A stretch of DNA of 64,000 nt from Paenibacillus sp. (GCA_023512345.1 JAILZT010000014.1:62001-126000); one strand, 5' to 3'; counted from the first letter of the stretch, positions 16,547 to 26,295 are shown. The notes: generated from the sequence alone by a model not told the origin. Made by a program: numbers and translations.

Positions 16547-17431
16547 TTATTTTCTGGCTTGCGAGGGAGTCAGCCCTTTGTATTGCCTATATAGTTTGGT
16601 AAAATAGTTCGGATTGTCGCAGCCCACCATACCGGCGATTTCGGTTACACTAAGGTGTGTTTCCAGCAGCAGCCGTTCGGCCTCATCCATACGACATACA
16701 TTTACATAATCTACAAAGGTGCGTCCGGTCAGCTTTTTGAAGGTTTTACAGAAGTGATAAGGATTGAGATTTACAGATTTAGCCGCTTCTTCAATCGTTA
16801 TTTTATCTGAGAAATGTTCTTCAAGATGTTCCAGAAGAGGTTTGAAGCGTTCTCTATTGATGGATAAACGTTCTTTAGGCTTGCTTGCCTGTTGATGGGG
16901 CAGGAATGTGCGCGCTAACAAGGTGAATAGCAAATGCAGTTGATTTTTGATGATGAGCTGATATGCAGGGCCTTTGTTCTGATATTCAGTAAGGATACCG
17001 GACAGGAGTGAGTAATATGCTGATGAGGCTGGTTCATGATCGGATGGTTTTACGGGAAACTGAAAGCGATTATCCAAATAAGGCGCTACAAACTTCTCAT
17101 GCTGTGGATCATCGGCCCAATCATTGAATAAAGAACTGTGAAATACGATCGATACATAACTTACATCCCCGTCTTTCAAGCTGTAACCTACATGCAAACC
17201 TCCAGAAGGGACGATCAAAACATCTCCTTGTTTGACTTCATAAGGCTGACTGTCGATATGAAAAAGTGCATGGCCATGCTCCATTACAATAATCTCAAAA
17301 TGCTCATGCCAGTGTAGAAAAAGGATATTCTGATTGGCCTTTGTATCCATTGTCTTGTTAAAAAACAAGCGAAAAGGATATGTTTTCTCCTGTAGCTGCG
17401 GATATTCTTTAAGTTCTCTTGGATAGGTCAA
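16547..17431 (-). CDS. AraC-family transcriptional regulator
   Basis: About 294 residues: an N-terminal cupin-like sugar-sensing domain (LHWHEHFEIIVMEHG, then VKQGDVLIVPSGGLHVGY) and two C-terminal helix-turn-helix units (ITIEEAAKSVNLNPYHFCKTFKKLTG and LSVTEIAGMVGCDNPNYFTKLYRQYKG). The start is probably the TTG at 17431, behind GGGAG; a GTG at 17449 is in frame but lacks a ribosome site. It is divergent from the isomerase/Gfo-Idh pair and is the likely regulator of those two genes. Confidence 0.87.
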   Translation of the reverse strand: MTYPRELKEYPQLQEKTYPFRLFFNKTMDTKANQNILFLHWHEHFEIIVMEHGHALFHIDSQPYEVKQGDVLIVPSGGLHVGYSLKDGDVSYVSIVFHSSLFNDWADDPQHEKFVAPYLDNRFQFPVKPSDHEPASSAYYSLLSGILTEYQNKGPAYQLIIKNQLHLLFTLLARTFLPHQQASKPKERLSINRERFKPLLEHLEEHFSDKITIEEAAKSVNLNPYHFCKTFKKLTGRTFVDYVNVCRMDEAERLLLETHLSVTEIAGMVGCDNPNYFTKLYRQYKGLTPSQARK

Positions 17432-17554
17432 TGGATGTTCAACTCCCACAAGATAGTACTATTATTACACAAGATAATGAGAGAAGTGTCCCAATATCAG
17501 CTATATACTAAGGTTGTTGAAGTAACTATAAACCAATATTGGAGTGGTATCAAG

Positions 17555-18442
17555 ATGATGGATTCATTAAGAATAGGTACATTAGTGGGCGGAGGCTCAG
17601 CAGTTAATGTTATACCTCAAATTGTCTCCCATGGCTTCGAGTCTTTTAGTCTAACCTTTTGGCAAACTACGGGGGATACGGATCTTGCAGAAACCGCGAA
17701 GCGTGTACGTGAACTAGCGGATAAGCATAACTTCGTGATTTCTACGATCGGAATTTTCGGAAATCCCTTAACAAATACAGGTGACAATTCGGATACAGTG
17801 GCAAGCTGGGAACGGCTTATTGACCATGCTCATTTGTTCGGTACGGATATCGTTTCAGGTTTCACGGGGCGTATACCGGGTTGTTCCATTGATCAATCTA
17901 TCCCTAAGTATGCAGAAGTATTCGGCGAGCTGTCGAAGAGAGCGGCTGATCGCGGGCTGCGTATTGCTTTTGAAAATTGTGCTATGGATGGTGATTGGTC
18001 CTCCGGGGATTGGAATATTGCGCATAACCCAACGGCGTGGGAGATAATGTTCAATGCGTTTCCTTCCGACAATATGGGGTTGCAGTGGGAACCTTGTCAT
18101 CAAATGGTAGCCCTGATTGATCCTATTCCGCAGCTCCGTAAATGGATGGATAAAGTATTCCATGTACATGGCAAGGACGCCACGATTGCTTGGGATATTG
18201 TAAAAGAATATGGAATTCATGGTCCCAAACCGTATGTGTGGCATCGTACACCGGGCTTCGGGGATACCAACTGGACGGACATCATCACGATTCTTCGCCA
18301 AGCTGGTTATAAAGGAACGATTGACATTGAAGGCTGGCATGATCCGGTATACAGAGATGAACTGGAGATGACGGGCCAGGTTCACGCTTTGAACTATTTG
18401 AAAAACTGTCGGGGCGGCAGCTTTGTGCCTAATCCAGTCTGA
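17555..18442 (+). CDS. Sugar phosphate isomerase/epimerase (xylose-isomerase-like TIM barrel)
   Basis: 295 residues with the AP-endonuclease-2/xylose-isomerase-like barrel. Likely metal ligands are the glutamate of RIAFENCA, the residues of QWEPCHQ, the HVHGKD histidines and the glutamate of IDIEGWHD. The ATG at 17555 is chosen because GGAGTGGT lies upstream; the open frame extends back to 17435 into the AraC promoter. Such enzymes isomerise or epimerise keto sugars, and some cleave 3-keto-glycosides. It is paired with a Gfo/Idh gene 27 bases downstream and divergent from an AraC regulator. Confidence 0.85.
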   Translation: MMDSLRIGTLVGGGSAVNVIPQIVSHGFESFSLTFWQTTGDTDLAETAKRVRELADKHNFVISTIGIFGNPLTNTGDNSDTVASWERLIDHAHLFGTDIVSGFTGRIPGCSIDQSIPKYAEVFGELSKRAADRGLRIAFENCAMDGDWSSGDWNIAHNPTAWEIMFNAFPSDNMGLQWEPCHQMVALIDPIPQLRKWMDKVFHVHGKDATIAWDIVKEYGIHGPKPYVWHRTPGFGDTNWTDIITILRQAGYKGTIDIEGWHDPVYRDELEMTGQVHALNYLKNCRGGSFVPNPV

Positions 18443-18469
18443 ACGTAAAAGCGGGGAGTGAACTTGGAG

Positions 18470-19540
18470 ATGTCTATTAAGTACAAAGTCATAGTTGCAG
18501 GCTGTGGAGGAATGTCTAACGCCTGGATTGATTACGCTTTAAATCGTTCGGATGTAGAAATTGTTGCTCTCGTTGATATAAAGCTTAAGTTCGCTAAGGT
18601 GATGGCGGATAAGAAAGATCTTGCCTGTCGAATCTTTGATAATATTGAAGAAGCGATTAAGGAAACCGGAGCCAATCTGGTTTTTGATGTTACGGTACCG
18701 GCAAGTCACTACCCTATTGCAACTGCTTCCATGGAGCTTGGTTGTGACGTTCTTGGTGAAAAACCGCTTGCGGAAACCATGGAGCAATGTAATGGAATTG
18801 TTGCTTTATCCGATCGTACCGGTAGATCACATGCCGTCATGCAAAATCGGCGCTTTGATCCTCGAATCCGCTCTTTGCAGCAATTGATTTCATCCGGAAC
18901 CATTGGGAAGCCTGGATATGTCGGGGCAGATTTTTTCATAGGTGCTCACTTTGGCGGGTTCCGTGATGCCATGGACAGTCCGCTGCTGTTGGATATGGCC
19001 ATTCATACTTTTGATGCAGCTAGACTGATTATTGGAGCAGACCCGATTTCTGTCTATTGTCAGGAGTTCAATCCAGCAGGTTCCTGGTACAAAGGAAATG
19101 CAGCGGCAATTTGTATCTTCGAAATGTCTGACGGTTCTATATTCTGTTATCAAGGCTCTTGGTGCGCCGAAGGTGTTCCAACTTCTTGGGAAGCTTCCTG
19201 GCGAATTACCGGAGAGAAAGGTACGGCAATATGGGATGGGGTAGGCATTCCCTACGCTGAAGTTGTTTCGGATACGGACCAGACCGGAAAATTTACTCGT
19301 GACTACACTCGGGTAGACGGACCAACAATGGAATTGCAGAGTACTTTTCACCAAGGCTGCTTAGATGAAATGTTCCAGTCCTTAGAACAGAAACGCACCG
19401 CTGAGACAGATTGCCGTGACAATCGCCAGAGCATGGCTATGGTGCTTGGAGCATTGGAAAGTGCTAAGACGGGCAGAAAGATTAATATCAAGGAGTTCAT
19501 AAATACTCCGAATAGCCATTTACAGCATAGCAGTCACTAA
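18470..19540 (+). CDS. Gfo/Idh/MocA-family oxidoreductase
   Basis: 356 residues. The nucleotide-binding segment VIVAGCGGMSNAW lies near residues 7-19 and EKPLAETMEQC near 97; the C-terminal domain has the LLDMAIHTFDAARLI helix (near 170). The start is the ATG at 18470, eight bases after GGGGAGTGA; an upstream in-frame GTG lies within that site. It is the last gene of the isomerase pair, the third Gfo/Idh protein of the 8-kb sugar region. It likely oxidises or reduces a sugar or inositol-like substrate with NAD(P). Confidence 0.87.
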   Translation: MSIKYKVIVAGCGGMSNAWIDYALNRSDVEIVALVDIKLKFAKVMADKKDLACRIFDNIEEAIKETGANLVFDVTVPASHYPIATASMELGCDVLGEKPLAETMEQCNGIVALSDRTGRSHAVMQNRRFDPRIRSLQQLISSGTIGKPGYVGADFFIGAHFGGFRDAMDSPLLLDMAIHTFDAARLIIGADPISVYCQEFNPAGSWYKGNAAAICIFEMSDGSIFCYQGSWCAEGVPTSWEASWRITGEKGTAIWDGVGIPYAEVVSDTDQTGKFTRDYTRVDGPTMELQSTFHQGCLDEMFQSLEQKRTAETDCRDNRQSMAMVLGALESAKTGRKINIKEFINTPNSHLQHSSH

Positions 19541-19628
19541 GGTGAAAATACTGGATGGTTTTCTTCTTTTAGGCGAATAATTAAATCAGATATTTATTCG
19601 TATCTAGTTAAAAGAGGAGGACTATCTG

Positions 19629-20318
19629 ATGATGGAAGCACTGGAAGTTGTGTTTCGGACATTATTTTCTATCGGTGTACTTTTCTTCTTAACTAAATTA
19701 CTGGGGAAAAGGCAAGTTTCACAGCTTTCAGTCTTTGAGTACATTACAGGTATCACTATTGGAGGTTTGGCTGCCTATATTTCTCTAGATACAGATAAGA
19801 AATGGTATTTAGGACTTTTAGCGCTTTCGGTATGGATCGGAGTTTCTTACGGCATTGAGATTTTACAAATGAAAAGCAAAAAGGTAAGAGATTTTTTAGA
19901 TAGTAAGTCAACCGTATTGATCAAAGATGGCATAATATTTGAAGAGAACCTTAAGAAAGAACGATTAACAACAGATGATTTGCTGGCAGCCCTGCGTAAA
20001 AAAAGTGTGTTCAAAATTTCGGATGTTGAGTTTGCTATTATGGAGACGGATGGCGGCATAAATGTGCTGCTAACAAGAGAAAATCAACCGTTAACACCAA
20101 GACAGCTCGGAATCAAAATGACTACCGAAAAGGCATCACAAACTGTAATTATGGATGGAGATGTCATGGAAGAGTCTTTAGATTCATTTGGATTAACAAG
20201 GGCTTGGTTGCAAAGGGAATTGGCGAAAAAGGGCATAACTGCAGAAGATGTTTTTCTGGGTCAAGTCGATTCGAGCGGTGAGCTGACAGTAGATTTATAT
20301 AAAGATACAATTAAATAG
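19629..20318 (+). CDS. DUF421 membrane protein, YetF-like
   Basis: 229 residues: three transmembrane helices in the first 75 residues, then the soluble DUF421 domain (LLGKRQVSQLSVFEYITGITIGGLAAY near 20-48; LRKKSVFKISDVEFAIMETDGGINVL near 122-147). This is the YetF/YrbG/YkjA group, small membrane proteins common in sporulating Bacilli, without a settled biochemical role; some members affect spores. AGGAGG lies ten bases before the ATG; a second ATG follows directly. Confidence 0.88.
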   Translation: MMEALEVVFRTLFSIGVLFFLTKLLGKRQVSQLSVFEYITGITIGGLAAYISLDTDKKWYLGLLALSVWIGVSYGIEILQMKSKKVRDFLDSKSTVLIKDGIIFEENLKKERLTTDDLLAALRKKSVFKISDVEFAIMETDGGINVLLTRENQPLTPRQLGIKMTTEKASQTVIMDGDVMEESLDSFGLTRAWLQRELAKKGITAEDVFLGQVDSSGELTVDLYKDTIK

Positions 20319-20402
20319 GGATGTATTTCCATCTATGGGTTCACTTGCGCTATACTATACATGATCTTTTCTTTTATTACCTTGGAAAGAAGGAATATGT
20401 AG

Positions 20403-21395
20403 ATGAAATATGCTAAGTTAGGCGCAAGTGGACTCGAAGTTTCACGTCTTTGCCTGGGGTGTATGAGTTATGGAATTCCTGATCGAGGCTCTCACTCCTG
20501 GACAATAAATGAGGAAGAGAGCCGTCCATTTATCAAGAAAGCATTGGAGCTTGGAATTAACTTTTTTGATACGGCCAACATCTATTCCGATGGTACTAGT
20601 GAGGAGATTGTAGGCAGGGCTTTAAGAGATTTCGCACAGCGGGATGAGGTCGTAATCGCTACCAAAGTCCATGGCAGAATGCGGCCCGGACCGAATGGCG
20701 GAGGCCTCTCGCGTAAGGTGATTATGACGGAAATCGATCACAGTCTCAAGCGTCTAGGCACAGATTATGTAGACCTGTATCAAATTCACCGCTGGGATCC
20801 TCAGACGCCGATTGAAGAGACCTTAGAGGCCCTTCATGATGTGGTGAAAAGCGGAAAGGCTCGTTATATTGGAGCATCTTCCATGTATGCCTGGCAATTT
20901 CTCAAAGCACTGAATACTTCTAAGCAGCATGGCTGGACTCGCTTTATTTCCATGCAGAATTATCTGAATCTTCTTTATCGGGAAGAAGAACGCGAAATGC
21001 TACCTTTATGTACAGAGGAAGGAATCGGTGTGATTCCTTGGAGCCCACTTGCAAGAGGTCGTTTAACGCGTGATTGGGAAGAAAGCAGTTTGCGTTCAGA
21101 GACAGATCAATTTGCGAAGCAGCTCTATACACAAACTGAGGATGCAGACCGTATTGTTGCCCTGCGTGTTAAACAAATTGCCGAAGAACGAGGGATTCCG
21201 CGTGCACAGGTAGCGCTTGCTTGGGTGCTGCAGAAACAGCCTGTTACAGCCCCTATCATTGGAGCGACTAAGATGCATCATCTGGAGGATGCGGCAGCCG
21301 CTGTTTCCATTCAACTTAGTCCAGAAGAACTTCAGCGCTTAGAAGAACCTTATGTACCGCATCCGGTATTGGGTGGACTCGATTTTAGAAATTAA
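20403..21395 (+). CDS. Aldo/keto reductase
   Basis: 330 residues, a TIM-barrel NADPH-dependent oxidoreductase that reduces aldehydes and ketones. The catalytic tetrad is intact: Asp56, Tyr61, Lys88 and His129 (in FFDTANIY, ATKVHG and YQIHRWD). The C-terminal cofactor part APIIGATKMHHLEDAAAA is also typical. It resembles the YghZ/general-stress-like group of the family. It stands alone, with its own promoter region and terminator. The physiological substrate is unknown. Confidence 0.92.
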   Translation: MKYAKLGASGLEVSRLCLGCMSYGIPDRGSHSWTINEEESRPFIKKALELGINFFDTANIYSDGTSEEIVGRALRDFAQRDEVVIATKVHGRMRPGPNGGGLSRKVIMTEIDHSLKRLGTDYVDLYQIHRWDPQTPIEETLEALHDVVKSGKARYIGASSMYAWQFLKALNTSKQHGWTRFISMQNYLNLLYREEEREMLPLCTEEGIGVIPWSPLARGRLTRDWEESSLRSETDQFAKQLYTQTEDADRIVALRVKQIAEERGIPRAQVALAWVLQKQPVTAPIIGATKMHHLEDAAAAVSIQLSPEELQRLEEPYVPHPVLGGLDFRN

Positions 21396-21409
21396 ATAAA
21401 TTCATAATA

Positions 21410-21443
21410 AAGGAACCTGCTAATCTAGCGGGTTCTTTTTTCG
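21410..21443 (+). terminator. Rho-independent terminator
   Basis: AAGGAACCtGCTA / TAGCgGGTTCTT with a three-base loop and a run of T follows the aldo/keto reductase gene. Confidence 0.85.
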
Positions 21444-21478
21444 TTGTGCGTTATAAACAGTAAATACGTATATTTCAG

Positions 21479-21509
21479 TTAATAATTGGCAAAATAACAT
21501 TTCATAGTT
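21479..21509 (+). promoter_or_regulatory. Possible sigma-G-type promoter of the ger operon
   Basis: TTAATA and CATAGTT are separated by 18 bases, 23 bases before the gerA-type start codon. They resemble the forespore sigma-G elements (TGAATA, CATACTA) with one and two mismatches. Germination-receptor operons are sigma-G controlled in Bacillus, so the site is plausible. Confidence 0.35.
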
Positions 21510-21531
21510 CATTAAAGAGGGGGTGTGTAAA

Positions 21532-22977
21532 ATGGCTGATAGCCTGTTGGAGGGCATAAAACAGCAATTGGAGGGGTGTACCGATGCTGTGTATCAGTCC
21601 ATTCGGGTACATGATCATTCCTGTATGTTGATGTATATACCATCCATCGTAGATCAACGGAGTCTTCAGGATCATATTAACTCACCTCTTCAAGCTGAAG
21701 CGAATTCGGATTCGGATTGGTCAGAATTTCTAGAACGCCTTGATCGTGGTTCGGCTTTTGCCATTCCGTATCATAAGGCTTTTAAAATATCAGAAGTGGT
21801 CGACTTATTAGTTGCGGGACATGCAGTTTTGTACATCGATGGCCTTCCTTTTTTATATTATTTTAAAATTACCCAATATCAAAAAAGAGCCGTTTCTGAA
21901 TCCCAAAATGAACTGGTAGTCGTTGGTCCTCAAGAGGCCTTTATAGAAGACATCCAGAGCAATTTATCCTTGCTGCGCCATAAAATTAAGCATCCCGACT
22001 TAAAAACAAAGCACTATACCATAGGTAGATATACGAAAACAGATGTGTACGTTGTGTATATAGAGGGGTTATATAAACCGGAGGTATTAACTGAGATTGA
22101 TCAGAAGCTTCATAACTTTTCTATCGATGGAATTCTGGGTGTCAGTTATCTTTCAGAGCATCTGAAGAAAAATGGCCAAACACCTTTTCCGCTATTTCAA
22201 TATACAGAGCGTCCAGATTCTGTGGCAGCTTCTTTAATGGAAGGGAGGATCGGGATTTTGCAGGATGGCACACCTACTGCCTTACTTACACCTGCCACTT
22301 TTTTTTCATTGCTTCAATCCTCTGAGGATTATTACCAGAGTGCTTATGCTGGAAGCTGGATTCGTATTGTACGAATATTTTTCTCCATTCTCTCTACGAT
22401 TCTACCGTCACTATATGTAGCCATCACAACGTTTCATCCCGAAATCATCCCCTACAATCTCTTAATTACCATCGCAGCAGCACGGGAAAACATTCCTTTT
22501 TCCGCGTTAACAGAGGCATTAATGATGGAGCTTACCTTTGAAGCCATTAGAGAAGCAGGTACACGGATACCCAAGCCGGTAGGTCAGACGATCTCTATTA
22601 TTGGGGGTATAGTTATTGGTCAAGCTGCAGTACAGGCAGGTATTGTATCTGCTCCCATGGTTATCGTCGTATCCATTACCGGAATTGCCTCCTACATTAT
22701 TCCCCATTTGGAACTGGGTTTGACCTTTAGATTACTACGATTTGTCCTTTTGATTCTAGGTGGAACCATGGGTTTGATGGGAGTGTTTGCCGCCACATTT
22801 ATCATATATGGGCATTTAACGAATCTCAAATCCTTTGGCACTCCGTATTTACAGCCTGTCGCTCCGCTTGTTCTGCAGGATTGGAAGGATACAATACTTC
22901 GAGTTCCCTCTCCTTTGATGAAGAAGCGCAGTTCTGCCTATTCATCAGGGAAGCAAAGGAGACAAGCTAAGAAATGA
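21532..22977 (+). CDS. Spore germination protein, GerA family (A subunit)
   Basis: 481 residues, the GerAA/SpoVAF family. A large hydrophilic N-terminal half (about 1-270) is followed by four to five transmembrane helices and a basic tail. The NIPFSALTEALMMELTFEAIREAGTR segment with the following PKPVGQTISIIGG is the family signature. The start is the ATG behind GGGGGTGTG. It is the A subunit of a nutrient receptor in the inner spore membrane. Its stop overlaps the start of the C-subunit gene by four bases. Operon order is A-C-B. Confidence 0.92.
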   Translation: MADSLLEGIKQQLEGCTDAVYQSIRVHDHSCMLMYIPSIVDQRSLQDHINSPLQAEANSDSDWSEFLERLDRGSAFAIPYHKAFKISEVVDLLVAGHAVLYIDGLPFLYYFKITQYQKRAVSESQNELVVVGPQEAFIEDIQSNLSLLRHKIKHPDLKTKHYTIGRYTKTDVYVVYIEGLYKPEVLTEIDQKLHNFSIDGILGVSYLSEHLKKNGQTPFPLFQYTERPDSVAASLMEGRIGILQDGTPTALLTPATFFSLLQSSEDYYQSAYAGSWIRIVRIFFSILSTILPSLYVAITTFHPEIIPYNLLITIAAARENIPFSALTEALMMELTFEAIREAGTRIPKPVGQTISIIGGIVIGQAAVQAGIVSAPMVIVVSITGIASYIIPHLELGLTFRLLRFVLLILGGTMGLMGVFAATFIIYGHLTNLKSFGTPYLQPVAPLVLQDWKDTILRVPSPLMKKRSSAYSSGKQRRQAKK

Positions 22978-24122
22978 AACTTGTAAAGATAGGAGTAGTT
23001 GTACTGTTATTTCTAAGTTTGACGGGTTGTTGGTCAAGGATCGAACTTGACGAATTAGCGTTCGTATTCGGCTTATATTTAGATATCGGGAAGGAACCGG
23101 GTACTGTAGAGGTCACGATTAGCACACCCCTGCCGAATCGCCAGATATCAGGTCAGCAATCGGGAAGCGGGGGAGAGGATGGTAAAATGTACTCTACGGT
23201 TTCCAAGACAGGAGCAACGATTACTGAAGCGTTGAGTGCCATCCAAAGGGATCTGCCTCGACGTCTTTCACTTTCTCATATCAAGGTGGTTGTAATAGGG
23301 GAAGAGTATGCCAAGAAGGGAATCAGTGATGTGCTTGAATGGCTCAAAAGAGAGCCAGGCTTCCCGCTGGGAACCTATGTATTGGCTAGTCCAGGGCGAG
23401 CAAAAGAGATCACTAAGTTATCACCTATTTACGAACAACTCCCTTCTCAAGTGTTATTTAAATTTGCTTCGGATAACGCCATGTTTAAAACGACAATTAA
23501 AGACTGCTTATATGCAGAAGCATTCAACACGGGCTTTGTCTTAACTTATCTTTCTTTTGGAACCAAACCCGAGTCTTTGGAATCCGGCAAACCGGAATTT
23601 TGGGCTGGAATTCGAGGAGCGATGCTATTTCAGAAAGATAAAATGACGGGCATTCTTAAGCTCAACGAGGGAGTAGCATTAGCTTGGGCAAACTCACATG
23701 TTAAACGTCCCTTGTATGTAATCCATTGGGATGAGGGAAGAGGTGCTGCCAGTGCTATTATTGCGAATACCCACTCTTCTAAAGTGGTATCCATGACAGA
23801 TAAAGGGCCAGTCTTTGAGATTCGGTTAAGGGGAAGAGCGAGTATTGTTTCCATTAAAGATCCTGACAACCGTGGTATTAAGGAAATTTCACAAACGATC
23901 GAAGATAAACTTGAGCAAGAAATATCTAAGCAAGTGACAGAAGCTATCCAAAAAACACAGAAGGCTCAAACTGATATCTTTCATTTGGGATTGCTTACGG
24001 AATGGAATTATCCAAAAGAGTGGAACAAACTTCAGGAACACTGGGAAGATTATTATGCTAATGATGCGGTTATCAAAGTGAACACTTCAGTGCGTATTAA
24101 TGATTTTGGAGCGGAGAAATAA
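22974..24122 (+). CDS. Spore germination lipoprotein, Ger(x)C family
   Basis: 382 residues. The lipoprotein signal ends in LSLTGCW, with the cysteine near residue 19, directly followed by the typical SRIELDELAFVFGLYLDIG opening of GerAC-type proteins. The C-terminal half includes the long charged helix ISQTIEDKLEQEISKQVTEAIQKTQ usual for the family. It sits on the outer face of the inner spore membrane as C subunit of the germinant receptor. The ATG overlaps the A-subunit stop (ATGA), so the two are translationally coupled. Confidence 0.92.
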   Translation: MKLVKIGVVVLLFLSLTGCWSRIELDELAFVFGLYLDIGKEPGTVEVTISTPLPNRQISGQQSGSGGEDGKMYSTVSKTGATITEALSAIQRDLPRRLSLSHIKVVVIGEEYAKKGISDVLEWLKREPGFPLGTYVLASPGRAKEITKLSPIYEQLPSQVLFKFASDNAMFKTTIKDCLYAEAFNTGFVLTYLSFGTKPESLESGKPEFWAGIRGAMLFQKDKMTGILKLNEGVALAWANSHVKRPLYVIHWDEGRGAASAIIANTHSSKVVSMTDKGPVFEIRLRGRASIVSIKDPDNRGIKEISQTIEDKLEQEISKQVTEAIQKTQKAQTDIFHLGLLTEWNYPKEWNKLQEHWEDYYANDAVIKVNTSVRINDFGAEK

Positions 24123-24146
24123 AGTCTGTGATGGGGGGATTCTAAT

Positions 24147-25232
24147 ATGCTAACTACTAAATGGCAGCTTTTCCGTTTTACTCTAATCTACTTATCCTCA
24201 CAAGTTACAGTATTTTTGATCCCCATCCTGATGTCGAGCTCATCTTATCAAGGATGGATTGCGCTAGTAGCAGGTTTTGGTTTATCTCTGATTGTATTAA
24301 TGTTTACTATCCACTTGGGAGCGCTGAGACCGAATCAGGCATGGGTAGATTTTGGTAAGGACATATTTGGGAAATGGATACATCGCGCTATGCTATTGTT
24401 GCTTCTGTGCTGGTGCATATATTTTACTTCATTTGATATCGAGAACTTCGTCTTATTTTTTGGTACCAATTATTTAAGAGACACTCCGCCTTTGTTTATC
24501 CAATGTGTGCTGGGACTTGTAATTATGTATACTGCTAGATTGGGTTTTTCCACGATCGTGTATATGTCGGATGGGATTTTCTTAATTTTTTGTGTAGCCA
24601 CAATTTTTTCATTGTACCTATTACTGCCTAATACGGACTTGGATATGCTCCCAGCTTTAGTTCATTATCACAATCCGCGGATCGCCATCAAAGACTCTAT
24701 AATGGTGACGTCATGGTTTGCAGAGTGGGTTGTATTTCTATTTGTAGCACCGGATTTAAAAATTGAGGCTAAAATTCTTAAGAAGTTAATGCTGGCAGCG
24801 TCATGTGTACTTTTGATTGTATTTACAAGCTGGTTACTGACCTTATTAAGTTTCGGCCCGCATTTGGGTAAGGAACTTTATTATCCTCTTATAGATATGG
24901 TTAGAAGTTCATATCAAGATAATCTACTCAGTAATATCGATCCACTTTTGATTGGAGTATGGTCTTCCTCTATGCTTATTCACAGCTCCTTTCTAATTTA
25001 TGTCGCGTTCAAATGTCTATCCAGCCTAACTAAAGAACGAGGGAAGAACTACATCATTCCTTTCCTTACATCAATTGCTGTAGGGATAGCCTATATTTAT
25101 TCTCGAAATATTGCGGACTATTTCATACATTATACTTCCTATACATTGGTTATCATTTGGCTGGTAGTCGAATGTATTCCTATTTATTACTCTCTCGCAG
25201 CTTTCATTCGATTTAGAAAAAGGGCTAAGTAA
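24147..25232 (+). CDS. Spore germination transporter-like protein, GerB family
   Basis: 361 residues with ten hydrophobic helices, the GerAB family of APC-superfamily permease-like proteins. Typical segments are FTLIYLSSQVTVFLIP at the start and AEWVVFLFVAP near residue 195. It is the B subunit of the germinant receptor, thought to bind the nutrient signal within the membrane. A GGGGGG site lies upstream of the ATG. It completes the A-C-B operon; no further subunit gene follows. Confidence 0.9.
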   Translation: MLTTKWQLFRFTLIYLSSQVTVFLIPILMSSSSYQGWIALVAGFGLSLIVLMFTIHLGALRPNQAWVDFGKDIFGKWIHRAMLLLLLCWCIYFTSFDIENFVLFFGTNYLRDTPPLFIQCVLGLVIMYTARLGFSTIVYMSDGIFLIFCVATIFSLYLLLPNTDLDMLPALVHYHNPRIAIKDSIMVTSWFAEWVVFLFVAPDLKIEAKILKKLMLAASCVLLIVFTSWLLTLLSFGPHLGKELYYPLIDMVRSSYQDNLLSNIDPLLIGVWSSSMLIHSSFLIYVAFKCLSSLTKERGKNYIIPFLTSIAVGIAYIYSRNIADYFIHYTSYTLVIIWLVVECIPIYYSLAAFIRFRKRAK

Positions 25233-25317
25233 AGTTTCGTCTATTATATTATGTAGGCGCTTTCTGCTATGATTATATCCAGTACATACCTTTTTTGATA
25301 GGAGAGTGTTAATCATA

Positions 25318-26295
25318 ATGAATCTTCAAGAGGTTACTGAACTCATTCAATCCGTTAGGGGTAATTTAGCAAAAGTCATTGTTGGGAAAGAACAGGGTGT
25401 GGATTTGCTGCTTACGGCTCTATTGGCTGGCGGCCATGTCTTGTTGGAGGATGTACCAGGAACGGGAAAAACTTTGTTGGCTAAGGTGCTTGCCCGGTCT
25501 TTAGACTGCTCTTTTAAAAGAATTCAGTTTACTCCAGATTTACTTCCGTCTGATTTGAGTGGAATTAACTTTTATAATCAAAAGACGGGGGAGTTTCAAT
25601 TCAGACCAGGCCCGGTGTTTGCCAATATCCTGCTGGCGGATGAGATTAATCGAGCTACTCCGCGAACACAATCCAGTCTGCTGGAATGTATGGAGGAGCG
25701 CCAAATAACCATAGATGGTGTCACCCACGAATTAGAAGCCCCTTTTCTAGTGATAGCCACTCAGAATCCGATAGATAACCAAGGAACTTTTCCACTGCCT
25801 GAGGCTCAACTGGATCGCTTTCTGATGCGGATAACCACAGGCTATCCTTCGTCTGCGGAAGGGATTCATATATTGCAGAGATTTCGGCAAAATAATCCGT
25901 TTGAGCAAACCCTTGCCGTTGTAAACGGTCAAGATGTTTTGTCAGCACAACAGTTTACCTCCACGGTTAAGGTGAGCGACGATTTACTAACCTACATTAT
26001 CCAAATTACTGAAGCAACCCGCAAATCTCCTGCCGTGAAGCTGGGTGCTAGTCCTCGTGCAAGTGGTGCATTGCTCCGTTCCGCTCAAGGTTATGCCCTC
26101 ATCCGTGGACGGGATTATGTTACACCTGATGATATTAAGACCGTAGCCGTTCCTGTTCTCGCACATCGACTGCTGCTCAACCACGGACTGAAATCACGGG
26201 AAGGTCAAGCTGCAGAGCTCGTAGAGCAAGTGCTGCATCAGGTGGAGGTACCAACAGAAGCGGCATCTTTCACCAGGTCTGGAAGGGTGGATTAA
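25318..26295 (+). CDS. MoxR-family AAA+ ATPase
   Basis: 325 residues. The AAA-3 ATPase core is complete: Walker A EDVPGTGKT near residue 45, Walker B ILLADEINRA near 106, sensor 1 VIATQNP near 148 and the PEAQLDRFLMRI arginine-finger region near 163. MoxR ATPases act as chaperones that activate partner proteins with von Willebrand-like or DUF58 domains. The start is the ATG at 25318, after GGAGAG. The DUF58 gene follows three bases downstream, so these two certainly form a unit. Confidence 0.92.
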   Translation: MNLQEVTELIQSVRGNLAKVIVGKEQGVDLLLTALLAGGHVLLEDVPGTGKTLLAKVLARSLDCSFKRIQFTPDLLPSDLSGINFYNQKTGEFQFRPGPVFANILLADEINRATPRTQSSLLECMEERQITIDGVTHELEAPFLVIATQNPIDNQGTFPLPEAQLDRFLMRITTGYPSSAEGIHILQRFRQNNPFEQTLAVVNGQDVLSAQQFTSTVKVSDDLLTYIIQITEATRKSPAVKLGASPRASGALLRSAQGYALIRGRDYVTPDDIKTVAVPVLAHRLLLNHGLKSREGQAAELVEQVLHQVEVPTEAASFTRSGRVD

